Shown: positions 17,759 to 26,731 of the stretch, in pieces
Numbering within the stretch: position 1 is the first letter of the stretch
How the letters are laid out: every line of letters begins with the position of its first letter
NCBI GenBank assembly: GCA_900540805.1
Contig: UQHL01000004.1
Span: 1-64,000 of the forward strand
DNA from: an uncultured Eubacteriales bacterium
Lineage (GTDB): Bacteria > Bacillota > Clostridia > Christensenellales > Borkfalkiaceae
DNA length: 64,000 bases
Direction of reading: 5' to 3'
Position numbers and translations under genes: made by a program
The notes under the pieces: model-generated
Databases searched by the model: none
The model's input: only the letters and a program-made list of their open reading frames with translations
Told to the model about the DNA's origin: nothing

Positions 17759-19189
17759 ATGAAAAAGATGAAAAAACTGATCGCTCTTGCGTCCTGCATG
17801 GTGCTCGGCGCCTCCGCTTGCGCGTCGCTGGCGGGCTGCGGCGGAAAAGGTTCGGATTATCTGGAGGTCGTCGTGCTCAGCGCGGGCTACGGGGACGAAT
17901 GGATCGAGGATATCCGGGCGAAATTTGAAGAAGAGACGGGGATCAAGGTGCACCTGACGGCCGAATACGACGTCAGACCTATTATTTCCTCACACATGGC
18001 GTCGAAGAAAAATGACGACGATCTTTACATTGCCACGGATACGGCCTGGAAGACGTATGCCGCGCAAAAAAAGTTTGCGCCCCTCGACGACCTGCTTGAC
18101 GATACGGTGGACGGCGTTAAAGTCAGCGATAAGATACGCGACGAATACTCCGATAGTATCTGGTACACCGATCAAAAAAATACGAAAGCCTGTTACCGTC
18201 TCCCCTGGACGTCGGGCACGGGCGGGATTTTTTACAACAAAAAAATGTTCGAGACAAACGGGTGGAAGGTACCGACCACTTATGACGAGCTGGCCGCGCT
18301 CTGCGCCACGATAAACAGCGCCGCGCTCCCCGTCGAAGGCGGCGATCTGGGCGCCACCGTAAAGCCTTTCGTCTTTACGGGACAAAACGCCGACTATTTC
18401 GACTACACCGTATATACCTGGTGGGCACAGCTGGCGGGAAAAGACGCTATCGAAGAATTTCTTGAATACAAGGACGCTTCCGCGTTTGCGACCAAGGGCT
18501 CCGACGGGTCGGCCCTCGACAATACCTACTCGAAGCTGAAAACTGCAACGGATTACTGGAACCGACTGATGAAAAAGGAAAATTACGTGGAAGGAAGCGC
18601 GGGCAAGAGCAATCACCTCGCACAGCAGAATTTTGTCAACGGTTATGCGGCCATGATGTTCAACGGCGACTGGCTGTATAACGAAATTCTCGGTTATAAG
18701 GCAAACGAAGTGGATATGACCAATTTCGAGCTGGGGATCATGAACACTCCCGCACTGCCCGGAGCAACGTATACCGACATCTCTTACGTCATTGGAGAGG
18801 ATCAATACATCGTCATTCCCGCCTCCTCCGACCGTATCGATCAGGCGAAACAGTTTATCAAATACGTCATCAGCGACGACGGCGTATCCACTTTCTTTAA
18901 TAAGGCGCACGGACAACTGGCGTATAAAACCTCCGCCGCGCTTACGACGGAGGACGGGTTTATGAAAAATCTCCTCGACTTCCGCACCGCTGCGCCCAAG
19001 ACGTTTACCAATTTTTCCGACAGCCTGCTCTATCTGAGCAATATCGTCGATATCTGGTCGATCGCCTCACTGCGCCCCTACAACGCTTTAATCGGGGGAA
19101 CGAACACGCTCGATCAGGCCTTCGAAAGCATCCAGACGCAAACGGCGTCGAATTGGGAGACCTGGAAACGGAAAGCGGGCATTGCCTGA
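17759..19189 (+). CDS. ABC transporter sugar-binding lipoprotein
   Basis: This 476-aa family 1 extracellular solute-binding protein has a signal peptide with lipobox LAGC (Cys about residue 27). The mature part shows the typical two-lobe pattern, including FEEETGIKVHL near the N-terminus, LPWTSGTGGIFYNKKMFETNG around 160 and FVNGYAAMMFNGDW around 305. It should present glucan-derived oligosaccharides to the permeases at 14047-15910, which are transcribed divergently from the same control region. Separating the binding protein from the permeases lets it be expressed at a higher level. It ends before a bidirectional terminator. Confidence 0.9.
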   Translation: MKKMKKLIALASCMVLGASACASLAGCGGKGSDYLEVVVLSAGYGDEWIEDIRAKFEEETGIKVHLTAEYDVRPIISSHMASKKNDDDLYIATDTAWKTYAAQKKFAPLDDLLDDTVDGVKVSDKIRDEYSDSIWYTDQKNTKACYRLPWTSGTGGIFYNKKMFETNGWKVPTTYDELAALCATINSAALPVEGGDLGATVKPFVFTGQNADYFDYTVYTWWAQLAGKDAIEEFLEYKDASAFATKGSDGSALDNTYSKLKTATDYWNRLMKKENYVEGSAGKSNHLAQQNFVNGYAAMMFNGDWLYNEILGYKANEVDMTNFELGIMNTPALPGATYTDISYVIGEDQYIVIPASSDRIDQAKQFIKYVISDDGVSTFFNKAHGQLAYKTSAALTTEDGFMKNLLDFRTAAPKTFTNFSDSLLYLSNIVDIWSIASLRPYNALIGGTNTLDQAFESIQTQTASNWETWKRKAGIA

Positions 19190-19206
19190 CCCCCGCAAAC
19201 GCAAAC

Positions 19207-19240
19207 AAACCCGCTCTCCGAATTTTCGGAGGGCGGGTTT
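19207..19240. terminator. Bidirectional terminator between convergent genes
   Basis: A 16-bp stem with one mismatch (AAACCCGCTCTCCGAA against TTCGGAGGGCGGGTTT, 2-nt loop) has A/T flanks on both sides. It separates the binding-protein gene (plus) from the esterase gene (minus). Confidence 0.85.
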
Positions 19241-19248
19241 GTATTCTT

Positions 19249-20817
19249 TTATTCTTTTTGTTTCCTTACAATCAGCCAACTTACAAAAGCCACGGGCAAA
19301 AGCCACGACGCCGCGGCAAAGCCGCTACAGCCTCCCGACGCGGATTCTCCTTCTGTTTCCGACGCGCTTCCAGAGCTTTCCTGAGGAAGGACGGCTTCAA
19401 ATTCCACGTAAAATTCCACGTCCGCGCCCGCCGGCAAGCGATAATAATACACGCCCTTTTCCGCCGACGCGTACGTTGCGGACTCGCCGTTGATCGACGC
19501 ACTTTTGATCGCAAAGCCGGCCCCGGGGCTAACCGCGAGGGTTGCGCTCTCCCCCTCGTACCAGCCGTTTTTCGCTTCGGCCGAGGGAAAGACGGAACCC
19601 ATGGCGGTATCGTTTACCGAATAGGAGGTAAGCCGATAGAGGGGCAGCTTTTCCGTCTCCGCGGTGAAAAAGACGTTCGCGTCGGGCATGGTAAAGGTAT
19701 AGCCGCCGTTTTCCAGCGCGACCTCCCGCGCTTCGCCCTCCCCCTCGCGCATAAATACGCGCACGAGCTTATAGCCCCTGTCGGGCGAAAAGGAGACGCG
19801 CACGGAAGCGCCCGTCTCCTTGACGCCCAGTCCCGTTGCGGAAACGTTTGATCCGTCGAAGGACACCTGCCGTTTGCCTTCGCCGCGAAGAACGGCGGAA
19901 ACGAATTGTTCGCCCAGCCACGCCTGCGCCGACGCGCGGAAATGCCAGCCGTCCTGCTGTTTCAGCCCCGTGCAATCGACGGGAAAAACGTTGAATTTTT
20001 CGTCGGCTACCTTCTGCTGGGCCGCGCGGACCGTATCAATATAGGCAAACTGCGTATATTGCGGGTCGGGATTCCGATAAATCTTACCCAATACGAAAGG
20101 CATACCCGAAAGATCGCTTCCGCTGATCCGCGTCAGGTCGGCGCGCAGATCGTCGATCAGATCGGACAAAAGCTCCGCATAGGCGTTGGCGTTTGCCGAA
20201 TTTGTTACTTCCGCCTCCCCCTGCATCCACCACATTCCCTTGACGACGGGGGCATAGCCCTTTGCCGTCAGTTTTTCCAGCCCCAGCCTTACCGTGCTTA
20301 AAAATCGGGCGTACATATTCCCGATCATGTTTCCCGAAAGGCCGTGCGACTCCCGATAGCTCGGCGGCGTCCAGGTTCCCTGGGATAAGGACACGGAAGC
20401 GGAGGCGTCGGGGGCGAGAAAGGTGGCGCCCCAGGCGCATTTGATCACCGCGTGCACGCCCTGCGTATCGCCCAGCATCGAGGCAACGCCCAGCTCCGCG
20501 CCCGACCCCGACGTGCCGTTGTTCCAATTTTTCCCCAGACCTTTCCTCACGGGCACGAAATCGGCGGGACAGGTTTTTTCCGTTTCGTAATTTCCGTAAA
20601 AGAGCACGTTTTCAAAGCCGTCCGAATAACGGGCGTCGGTGTAGCCGTTTGCCGCGAGATCGTCGTAGCCGTACCCCACGGCGTTGGACTGTCCGCCGAT
20701 GAGATAAACGTCTATCGATTTATTTTCCGCCGCAGCGGAAATCGGATTGCGGCCCCAGCAGCCGCCCACGGCGACCGCAGCCAGAACCGCGGCCGCGCAC
20801 AAAAACAATTTTTTCAT
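19249..20817 (-). CDS. SASA/CE6-type carbohydrate esterase with C-terminal membrane anchor
   Basis: About 522 aa from the ATG at 20817, where a signal peptide starts (MKKLFLCAAAVLAA, possible lipobox VGGC). A longer open frame to 21033 only runs into the upstream gene. The SGNH/SASA esterase domain (about 30-310) has the GQSN block with the nucleophile serine, GSGAELG, WWMQGEAE and DGWHF with the catalytic His. Two InlB-like repeats follow (about 330-480). The C-terminus has GGCSG, a hydrophobic helix and RKQKE, which looks like a sorting or anchor signal without LPXTG. Related enzymes remove acetyl groups from xylan, other plant glycans or sialic acids. In this locus, acetylated plant polysaccharide is the more likely target. 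It is the last gene of the 30354-19249 operon. Confidence 0.82.
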   Translation of the reverse strand: MKKLFLCAAAVLAAVAVGGCWGRNPISAAAENKSIDVYLIGGQSNAVGYGYDDLAANGYTDARYSDGFENVLFYGNYETEKTCPADFVPVRKGLGKNWNNGTSGSGAELGVASMLGDTQGVHAVIKCAWGATFLAPDASASVSLSQGTWTPPSYRESHGLSGNMIGNMYARFLSTVRLGLEKLTAKGYAPVVKGMWWMQGEAEVTNSANANAYAELLSDLIDDLRADLTRISGSDLSGMPFVLGKIYRNPDPQYTQFAYIDTVRAAQQKVADEKFNVFPVDCTGLKQQDGWHFRASAQAWLGEQFVSAVLRGEGKRQVSFDGSNVSATGLGVKETGASVRVSFSPDRGYKLVRVFMREGEGEAREVALENGGYTFTMPDANVFFTAETEKLPLYRLTSYSVNDTAMGSVFPSAEAKNGWYEGESATLAVSPGAGFAIKSASINGESATYASAEKGVYYYRLPAGADVEFYVEFEAVLPQESSGSASETEGESASGGCSGFAAASWLLPVAFVSWLIVRKQKE

Positions 20818-20834
20818 AATTTCCCCTCCGACGG

Positions 20835-23800
20835 TTAAACGGCCGCAAGATCGGACAGCGTATAATACTCGGCAATTTTGTAAAGGCCGTTGGAGGCGTT
20901 GTTTGTGGAGACGCCGAACATCCCGCTCGCCTTGCCGTAGGCGCGGTCGCCCATAGAAGCGTTGATCCAGCCGAGCATAAAATGCAGGTCGGCCGCGGAT
21001 TCCGCCCCGTAAGCGGCGCAATCGATCCGCCACTCCAAAACGTAATGTGTTATATTGTCGAGCTGCGCGCCGCCCCGTTCGATTGTATGACTTCCCTTCA
21101 TGAAATCGACGGCAGCGGAGTACGTGCCCGGCGCGCCGAACGTATTGCCGTTGAACGCCTGCGACCGCACCGCGCCCGAAGCGTACGCGCGGTAGTAATC
21201 CGCCCGCGACAAATCCGCCGTCGCCACGGCGAAATCAATCCCCGCCGTGCCCTGATTGCCCGAGCCCGTATTTTTGACATAGGCGGGCGTATTTTCCGTC
21301 ACGTCGAAAGCGAGATACGCCGCCGTTTTGCCCGCATAATAATATATCTTTATCGCCGCATAATCCGCCGAATCCTTTCCCATCGACGTCGTAAAGGAGA
21401 AATATCCCGTATATTCGTTTTCCGAAACAACTCCGTCGAGCATGGGCGAAGCTTCGGAAGGAATCGAAACGGAGACAGTCGCCGTCTTTCCGTTCCATGA
21501 GGCCGTGAGTGTCACCGCCGTTTCCGTCTCAAACGCATACGCACCGTAGTCCCCCTCCGTCACCGCGCCGCCCGTAAAGACAGCGCCCTTGACATAGGCA
21601 TATTCCGAAAAGGCTGCGATCAGCTTAAAGCGCGCCGTGCCGCTTTCGGAGACCGCGTTTACGTCCTGTAAGGCAAAATCCGCCGCGGCCGCCGCAGACG
21701 TCCAGTTGCCCGCCGCAGGCTTGGTCGTGCCCGTGTTATCGGGCCAGCGCACCGCCAGCGTGGTGTTGTCGGCCTTCGTGCCGTTCGCCCCCACCGCGAT
21801 ATAGAAATGCGCGGCGTCGGCGGCGTTTACTGCGGAATAGGCGACGAAAAACTCCAGCGTCATCTGCTTATATCCCTTTGTCAAATCGTTTTCGTCGTTG
21901 CGAACCAGCCCCACGGCAAAGGCCGAGCTGCCCACGGGAGAAGCATAGCGTTCGGCGGAAGGCGCGCCCGCGTTGAGATTTGTCTCCTGCCGCGCCGTTC
22001 CGTCCGAGAACACCCGCCACCAAAGCCCCGTTGAGGCGTCGGGCGAGTTTGCCATGCGGATTTCCAGCCCGCCGCCGTTTTGGCCGCTTGCGCTGCCCGT
22101 CTGATTAATATACGGGGAAGCCATGACGAGCGCGAAGCCCACGCCGTCTTTTGCGACATTGATATAGACGGTGACCTCGTTGTTTTGGCTTTGGGAATCG
22201 AGCGTCAAAAAGCTGAAGGGAGCGGAATAGGCGGCGTCGTTTTCATCGACGATCCCGTCGAAACGGGTGCCGTGCATCACCGCGGGCCCCTCGTAAGTGA
22301 CCGTGATCCGCACGACGCGGTCGGCGACGGAGGCTTCCAGCGTTCCGCCCTCGTTGGTAGCGAAAATATAGTAGCCGTAGCCTCCTTCCGTCACGGCGCC
22401 GTCAACAAAGCTTGCGCCCTTGACATAGGTATGAGACGAAAGATCGGCATAGATCCTGAACCGCGCCTCTCCGTTGGAAGCCGCCACCGACTGATCGACC
22501 AGCGAATAATTTTCCATAGCCGAAACGGAAAACCAATTTTCCGAGGCGGGCTTGGTCGCGCCCGTGTTGTCCTGCCATCTGACGGCCAAAATCGCGTTGT
22601 CGCTCTTTCTCGTCCCGTTGAGGCCGACGGCGATATAGAAATCGTCCGCCCCGTCGGCGTCGAGCGCACCGTAGCTCACGAAAAACTCCAGCGTCATCTG
22701 CTTATAGCCTTTTGTCAAATCGTTTTCGTCGTTGGGAACCAGCCCCACGGCAAAGGCCGAGCTGCCCACGGGAGAAGCATAGCGTTCGGCGGAAGGCGCG
22801 CCCGCGTTGAGATTTGTCTCCTGCCGCGCCGTTCCGTCCGAGAACACCCGCCACCAAAGCCCCGTTGAGGCGTCGGGCGAGTTTGCCATGCGGATTTCCA
22901 GCCCGCCGCCGTTTTGGCCGCTTGCGCTGCCCGTCTGATTGATATACGGGGAAGCCAGGACGATGGCAAAGGCGACGCCCGTCGCGGTCGATTTTACATG
23001 TACCGTCGCTTCGTTATTCTGGCTCTGCGAATCGGTGGTGAGGAAGCTGAACGCGGGGGAATAGCCGTCCGACTGTTCCGCGCGGCCGTCGAAAGCGACG
23101 GAAATATAAAGCACCTGTATCTCCGTACGGAACCCGCCCGAAAGAACGGAGACCGACTTACCCTCGGCAAAGGACGCCACGTAATCTTTTTCGATTTTCA
23201 ACGTATAGGCGCCGCCGCCCTTGTGCGTCAGGGCGACGCCTTCCGCGGAAACGGAAGCGTCCGTGACGGGCGCGCCGTCCGTCTTGCCGCCCGAAAGCTC
23301 GGTTTCGGGCATTTTTGTCACCGAAATTTCCCCTTCGTAGGAGCCGTCCGCCTGCAAGTCCCCCTTATTGAACAATATGTCCGCCGCGACGAGCTTGCCC
23401 GCAAAATCGCCGTCTAAAAGCCGCAGAAAGGCCTTTTGCGAATCGTTTTTCGCCGCGCTCTGGCTGGCGGGCTGAAAGTAGATCCAGCTCGCGCTGGTCT
23501 GGTTAACGGTATTTTCATTGTCGCCCGCGTGGACGTAGGCGGGATAGACGGAGATATCGTCGGGCTTTGCCTCGAAGCCGAGCGAGGCATACGGCACAAA
23601 GATCTCCACGTCGAAGCCCGTCGCAGCGTCCGCCGCGATGTATCCTTCGTCGATTTGACAGCCGAGCAGCTTCACCGCCGACAACGACGGGAAATATTTT
23701 TCCGAAAAACCGTTGTCGCTCCTGCCCGTGCCTCTCCATTTATTGACCACGCCCAGGGCGTCGATACGCAGCTGAACGGAATTTGTACTTACGTGGGTAT

Positions 23801-24893
23801 TGGCGGAATCCTGTATCCAGATTTCCACGCCCGAATTGAATTTGACGTTTCTCGCGGGCGAAGCGTAAATCTGTTTATCGCGGATCTGTATCCCCAGATA
23901 GACCCCGCGCGGAGAAATATGCGCCGTCGTCGCCACGGAAGCGTTTACCCCGTAAGTGGAATCGGATACCCGATAGACGAGCGCTTTTTCCTTTTTATAA
24001 ACGTCCTCGTCAAGGCTTCCGTCGATCGTCATATAGTCGTCGGGCCGCACGTTTATCCCGTCCGCCATATCCGCATACAGCCCGATTGCGTCGTCCGTCG
24101 CCACCAGCCAGCCGCCCAGATTGGTGGCGCCGACGTTGGGATCGCATTTCGTCCAGACGTTGTCGGCGTCGCTCGCCTCCGATTCGACGTGATAAAACGC
24201 CGTCATATATTGGATCGCCTGCGGCTTTTCCTCTATCCCCAAGCTTTCGTAGGGGATAAACAATTCTATGTCGTAGCCTTCGTTATAGCTGGAATTGATC
24301 CCCACGCCGTTGATGCGGCAGGCCGCGAGATGCGCTTTATACCACAGCGCCCATTCGGCGTTGAGCTTGGAGCCGTTGTCGTCGAGCGCCGCGCTCTTGG
24401 TGCGGTAGGTGCGCAGTTCCGTAATGCAGGAATCCGACCCCGTCGGCACCACGGAGAGCCGATAGCTGTCGCCGTTCCACTCCGTGGCGTCGAACGCGCC
24501 GATATACACCTCCACCGACGTATTGCCCGAGGCGCGGCGGTCGGGCGAATAATAGATCGCCGTATCCTTTACCGAAAGTGCGAGATATACCCCTTTCTCC
24601 CCCAGATAGCTCATGCTGGTCATGGTGATGGGGTTTTCCTCGGTGCTGTTGGCATGGGCAAACGTCCAGGCCGTGCCGTTGTTTTCCCACACGCCTTCGT
24701 CGAGGACTCCGTCCACCTTAAAGCCGTCGTCCAGCTTGAGATCGAGATACCCGTTTTCATGCGCGGAATTTTCGAAGCCGAAATTTCCCAGCTTGTCGAG
24801 CTCCGCGCCCGTGGCCGCCTTCGCCGCGCAGCCCGCAAAAATGCAGGCCGTCGCCGCGGCGAGCAGGGAAACGATCAGATACTTTTTCTTCAT
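20835..24893 (-). CDS. Multi-module carbohydrate-binding lipoprotein (CBM9-like repeats)
   Basis: This 1352-aa protein has a lipoprotein signal (lipobox FAGC, Cys about 22) and about five CBM9-like beta-sandwich modules, each opening with a pattern like VDGVLDEGVW, IDGSLDEDVY, FDGRAEQ, FDGIVDEND or LDGVVSENEY. They start near residues 60, 280, 610, 890 and 1165. Modules 3 and 4 are very similar and include a stretch that is almost identical at DNA level (see the repeat entry). Short Ig-like linkers separate the modules. No catalytic residues are evident, so it probably captures polysaccharide at the cell surface for the neighbouring GH43 enzyme and esterase. It lies 12 bp behind the GH43 gene. 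The RBS GGAGGG precedes its ATG. Confidence 0.78.
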   Translation of the reverse strand: MKKKYLIVSLLAAATACIFAGCAAKAATGAELDKLGNFGFENSAHENGYLDLKLDDGFKVDGVLDEGVWENNGTAWTFAHANSTEENPITMTSMSYLGEKGVYLALSVKDTAIYYSPDRRASGNTSVEVYIGAFDATEWNGDSYRLSVVPTGSDSCITELRTYRTKSAALDDNGSKLNAEWALWYKAHLAACRINGVGINSSYNEGYDIELFIPYESLGIEEKPQAIQYMTAFYHVESEASDADNVWTKCDPNVGATNLGGWLVATDDAIGLYADMADGINVRPDDYMTIDGSLDEDVYKKEKALVYRVSDSTYGVNASVATTAHISPRGVYLGIQIRDKQIYASPARNVKFNSGVEIWIQDSANTHVSTNSVQLRIDALGVVNKWRGTGRSDNGFSEKYFPSLSAVKLLGCQIDEGYIAADAATGFDVEIFVPYASLGFEAKPDDISVYPAYVHAGDNENTVNQTSASWIYFQPASQSAAKNDSQKAFLRLLDGDFAGKLVAADILFNKGDLQADGSYEGEISVTKMPETELSGGKTDGAPVTDASVSAEGVALTHKGGGAYTLKIEKDYVASFAEGKSVSVLSGGFRTEIQVLYISVAFDGRAEQSDGYSPAFSFLTTDSQSQNNEATVHVKSTATGVAFAIVLASPYINQTGSASGQNGGGLEIRMANSPDASTGLWWRVFSDGTARQETNLNAGAPSAERYASPVGSSAFAVGLVPNDENDLTKGYKQMTLEFFVSYGALDADGADDFYIAVGLNGTRKSDNAILAVRWQDNTGATKPASENWFSVSAMENYSLVDQSVAASNGEARFRIYADLSSHTYVKGASFVDGAVTEGGYGYYIFATNEGGTLEASVADRVVRITVTYEGPAVMHGTRFDGIVDENDAAYSAPFSFLTLDSQSQNNEVTVYINVAKDGVGFALVMASPYINQTGSASGQNGGGLEIRMANSPDASTGLWWRVFSDGTARQETNLNAGAPSAERYASPVGSSAFAVGLVRNDENDLTKGYKQMTLEFFVAYSAVNAADAAHFYIAVGANGTKADNTTLAVRWPDNTGTTKPAAGNWTSAAAAADFALQDVNAVSESGTARFKLIAAFSEYAYVKGAVFTGGAVTEGDYGAYAFETETAVTLTASWNGKTATVSVSIPSEASPMLDGVVSENEYTGYFSFTTSMGKDSADYAAIKIYYYAGKTAAYLAFDVTENTPAYVKNTGSGNQGTAGIDFAVATADLSRADYYRAYASGAVRSQAFNGNTFGAPGTYSAAVDFMKGSHTIERGGAQLDNITHYVLEWRIDCAAYGAESAADLHFMLGWINASMGDRAYGKASGMFGVSTNNASNGLYKIAEYYTLSDLAAV
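21844..22957 (-). repeat. Near-identical 280-bp direct repeat inside the 1352-aa gene
   Basis: The segments 21844-22123 and 22678-22957 are direct copies 834 bp (278 codons) apart. I count 4 differences over 280 bases, while the rest of the two modules has diverged strongly. The copies encode the core YINQTGSASGQNGGGLEIR and the following residues. This indicates recent gene conversion or a recent partial duplication. Confidence 0.9.
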
Positions 24894-24905
24894 TTTTCCG
24901 CCCTC

Positions 24906-26702
24906 CTATTTACCCAAAACACATATATCGCCCACCGCGACGCTCCCTTCGCTGCGCGGCGCGCGGAAAGTGATCGTTATGCCATTCACCTCGATATCGT
25001 TGAAATCGAGGACGAGGTTGCTCCCCGCGAACATCAGCTGCTGCGAGCTGTAATTGGTGGTTTCGTCGAAGGGGAAGGCCGCGTTGTCCGCCACGGCCGT
25101 GCCCGTCGCCCCGCTCGCCGTCCGCACCGAAAGGCTGATCCGCGCGATGCGGTAAAACGTCTTGTCGTAATCGATGCTGTTGTAGAGCAGCAGCGCGCCC
25201 ACCGTGCGGTACTCCTTCCATCTGAGCGAAATCTCGGCCGTGGTGCCCGCGTCGAATTCCGTTTCCCCGACGACGCCCGTCAGATGGGAAGCGAAAAACC
25301 CGTCCGTCAGCCACTTTTTGTCGCTGCCCTCCTTCAGCCCCGAAACGCTTACCTCGGCTTCGGGCGCGATATTTTTATAGCCGCTGATCGCCGCGGGAAG
25401 GGGTTGGAGGCTGTAGGACGTCGGCCCGTTGGCGGCAAGCACTTTCTGCCCCTTGGAATTTTCGGCCATACCCGCCCTGTCGTAAGCGATCGCGCGGTTT
25501 TCCGAATCGATCGTATAGCGGTCGGCGCCCTCGTGATGAAAGATAAACAGCTCGTCGCCGATCGGCGTAAACGAATGATGTCCCGTGCCCGCCGCCTGAA
25601 TCCAATTCATTTCCGTGCCCAGCACCAGCCCGCCGTCCGCCTTGCTCAGCTTGGTAAACGGGCCGAGTGGCGAGCTGCCGAGCGCCTGCGCCACCGAATA
25701 GAAATTGGACGTGGTGCCGCCCACCGAATAGGTGAGATAATAGACGCCGTCCCGCTTATACATCTGCGGCGCCTCGTTGATTTGATCCGCCGAAGCGCGT
25801 TCTCTGTCGATGTCGTTGTAGTCAGCCTCCGTCTCCCCGTCCACCGTGTTATACCCCACCTTGGTGAGGCGGGTGACCGTGGAATAATCGGGCGTGGAAA
25901 AATCCTTCATTTTGACGCCCCAGATCTCCGAGGTCTCTTTCCCGTAAGCGTAATCGTCCCCGGGGGTGAGAACATTATACCGATCCTTTCCCCTCGAAAA
26001 GTACATGTAAAGCTCGTCCCCGTCCGCAAAGAGAGAGGAATCGAGAAAACGGTATCTCGCGTAATGCCCCGCCTCGCAGGCGACGCCGTCCACGGCGGTG
26101 ATTTTGGCGGGATCGAAAATCGGGTCGCCCAGACCTATCTCCGCCCCGTCCGCGTTTGTACCCGTCCACTGGACGAAAGGCCCTGCGGGGCTGTCGGACA
26201 CCGCCAAACCGATATACGTATTGCCGTAATATTTGCCGCCCGCGGCGATCGTGTTGGAGTTACGCGCCGAATAGGTCATATAGTATTTGCCCGCGCCGTC
26301 GTAAATCACTTCGGGCGCCCAGAGGCTGGAATAGCCCCAGGAGGCGGTTTCCGGCTCGAACGCTACCCCGTAGGAATCCCAATGCACGCCGTCGTCCGAC
26401 TGCCACACCCCGATTTCCCGCACGCTGAGCGTATTGCTTGTACCGTAGAGAAACAGTTTCCCCGCGTATTCGCCCTCTTCCACATAAATCACCGACGGAT
26501 CGGCAACCTTTTTCAGCGTCAAATCGTTGCGATAGAACAGAGACTCGTCGTATTCCCTGTAAAAGAGCGTACCGTCCTCATTGGGGAGGGTTCCGTCGTT
26601 ATAGCCGAGCTTGACGCTGAACGACGTGTCGCCGCAGCCGCCGATCCCGAAGCAGAGCGCGAGCGCGACGGCGGGCGCAAGTTTCTTGAAAAATTTCATC
26701 AT
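24906..26702 (-). CDS. GH43-family glycosidase lipoprotein
   Basis: This 598-aa protein has a lipoprotein signal (lipobox GIGGC). A five-bladed beta-propeller (about 45-440) shows the GH43 pattern: VADPSVIYV near the start, giving the base Asp, SSLWAPEVIYDGAGKYYMTYS, and repeated blade strands. The C-terminal 150 residues form a discoidin/CBM-like module (ISLRWKEYRTVGALLLYN and LVLDFNDIEVNGITITF). GH43 enzymes are mainly arabinanases, arabinofuranosidases and xylosidases. The exact linkage cannot be told from sequence alone. Together with the esterase and the sugar-binding protein it suggests degradation of a hemicellulose or arabinan at the cell surface. Confidence 0.82.
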   Translation of the reverse strand: MMKFFKKLAPAVALALCFGIGGCGDTSFSVKLGYNDGTLPNEDGTLFYREYDESLFYRNDLTLKKVADPSVIYVEEGEYAGKLFLYGTSNTLSVREIGVWQSDDGVHWDSYGVAFEPETASWGYSSLWAPEVIYDGAGKYYMTYSARNSNTIAAGGKYYGNTYIGLAVSDSPAGPFVQWTGTNADGAEIGLGDPIFDPAKITAVDGVACEAGHYARYRFLDSSLFADGDELYMYFSRGKDRYNVLTPGDDYAYGKETSEIWGVKMKDFSTPDYSTVTRLTKVGYNTVDGETEADYNDIDRERASADQINEAPQMYKRDGVYYLTYSVGGTTSNFYSVAQALGSSPLGPFTKLSKADGGLVLGTEMNWIQAAGTGHHSFTPIGDELFIFHHEGADRYTIDSENRAIAYDRAGMAENSKGQKVLAANGPTSYSLQPLPAAISGYKNIAPEAEVSVSGLKEGSDKKWLTDGFFASHLTGVVGETEFDAGTTAEISLRWKEYRTVGALLLYNSIDYDKTFYRIARISLSVRTASGATGTAVADNAAFPFDETTNYSSQQLMFAGSNLVLDFNDIEVNGITITFRAPRSEGSVAVGDICVLGK

Positions 26703-26731
26703 TCTTCTCCTTATTTTATCATTTCTGCGAG

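Noticed and set aside
20818..21033. N-terminal extension of the esterase to 21033
   Set aside because: The extension is Arg-rich, overlaps the upstream gene, and would hide the signal peptide that begins at 20817.
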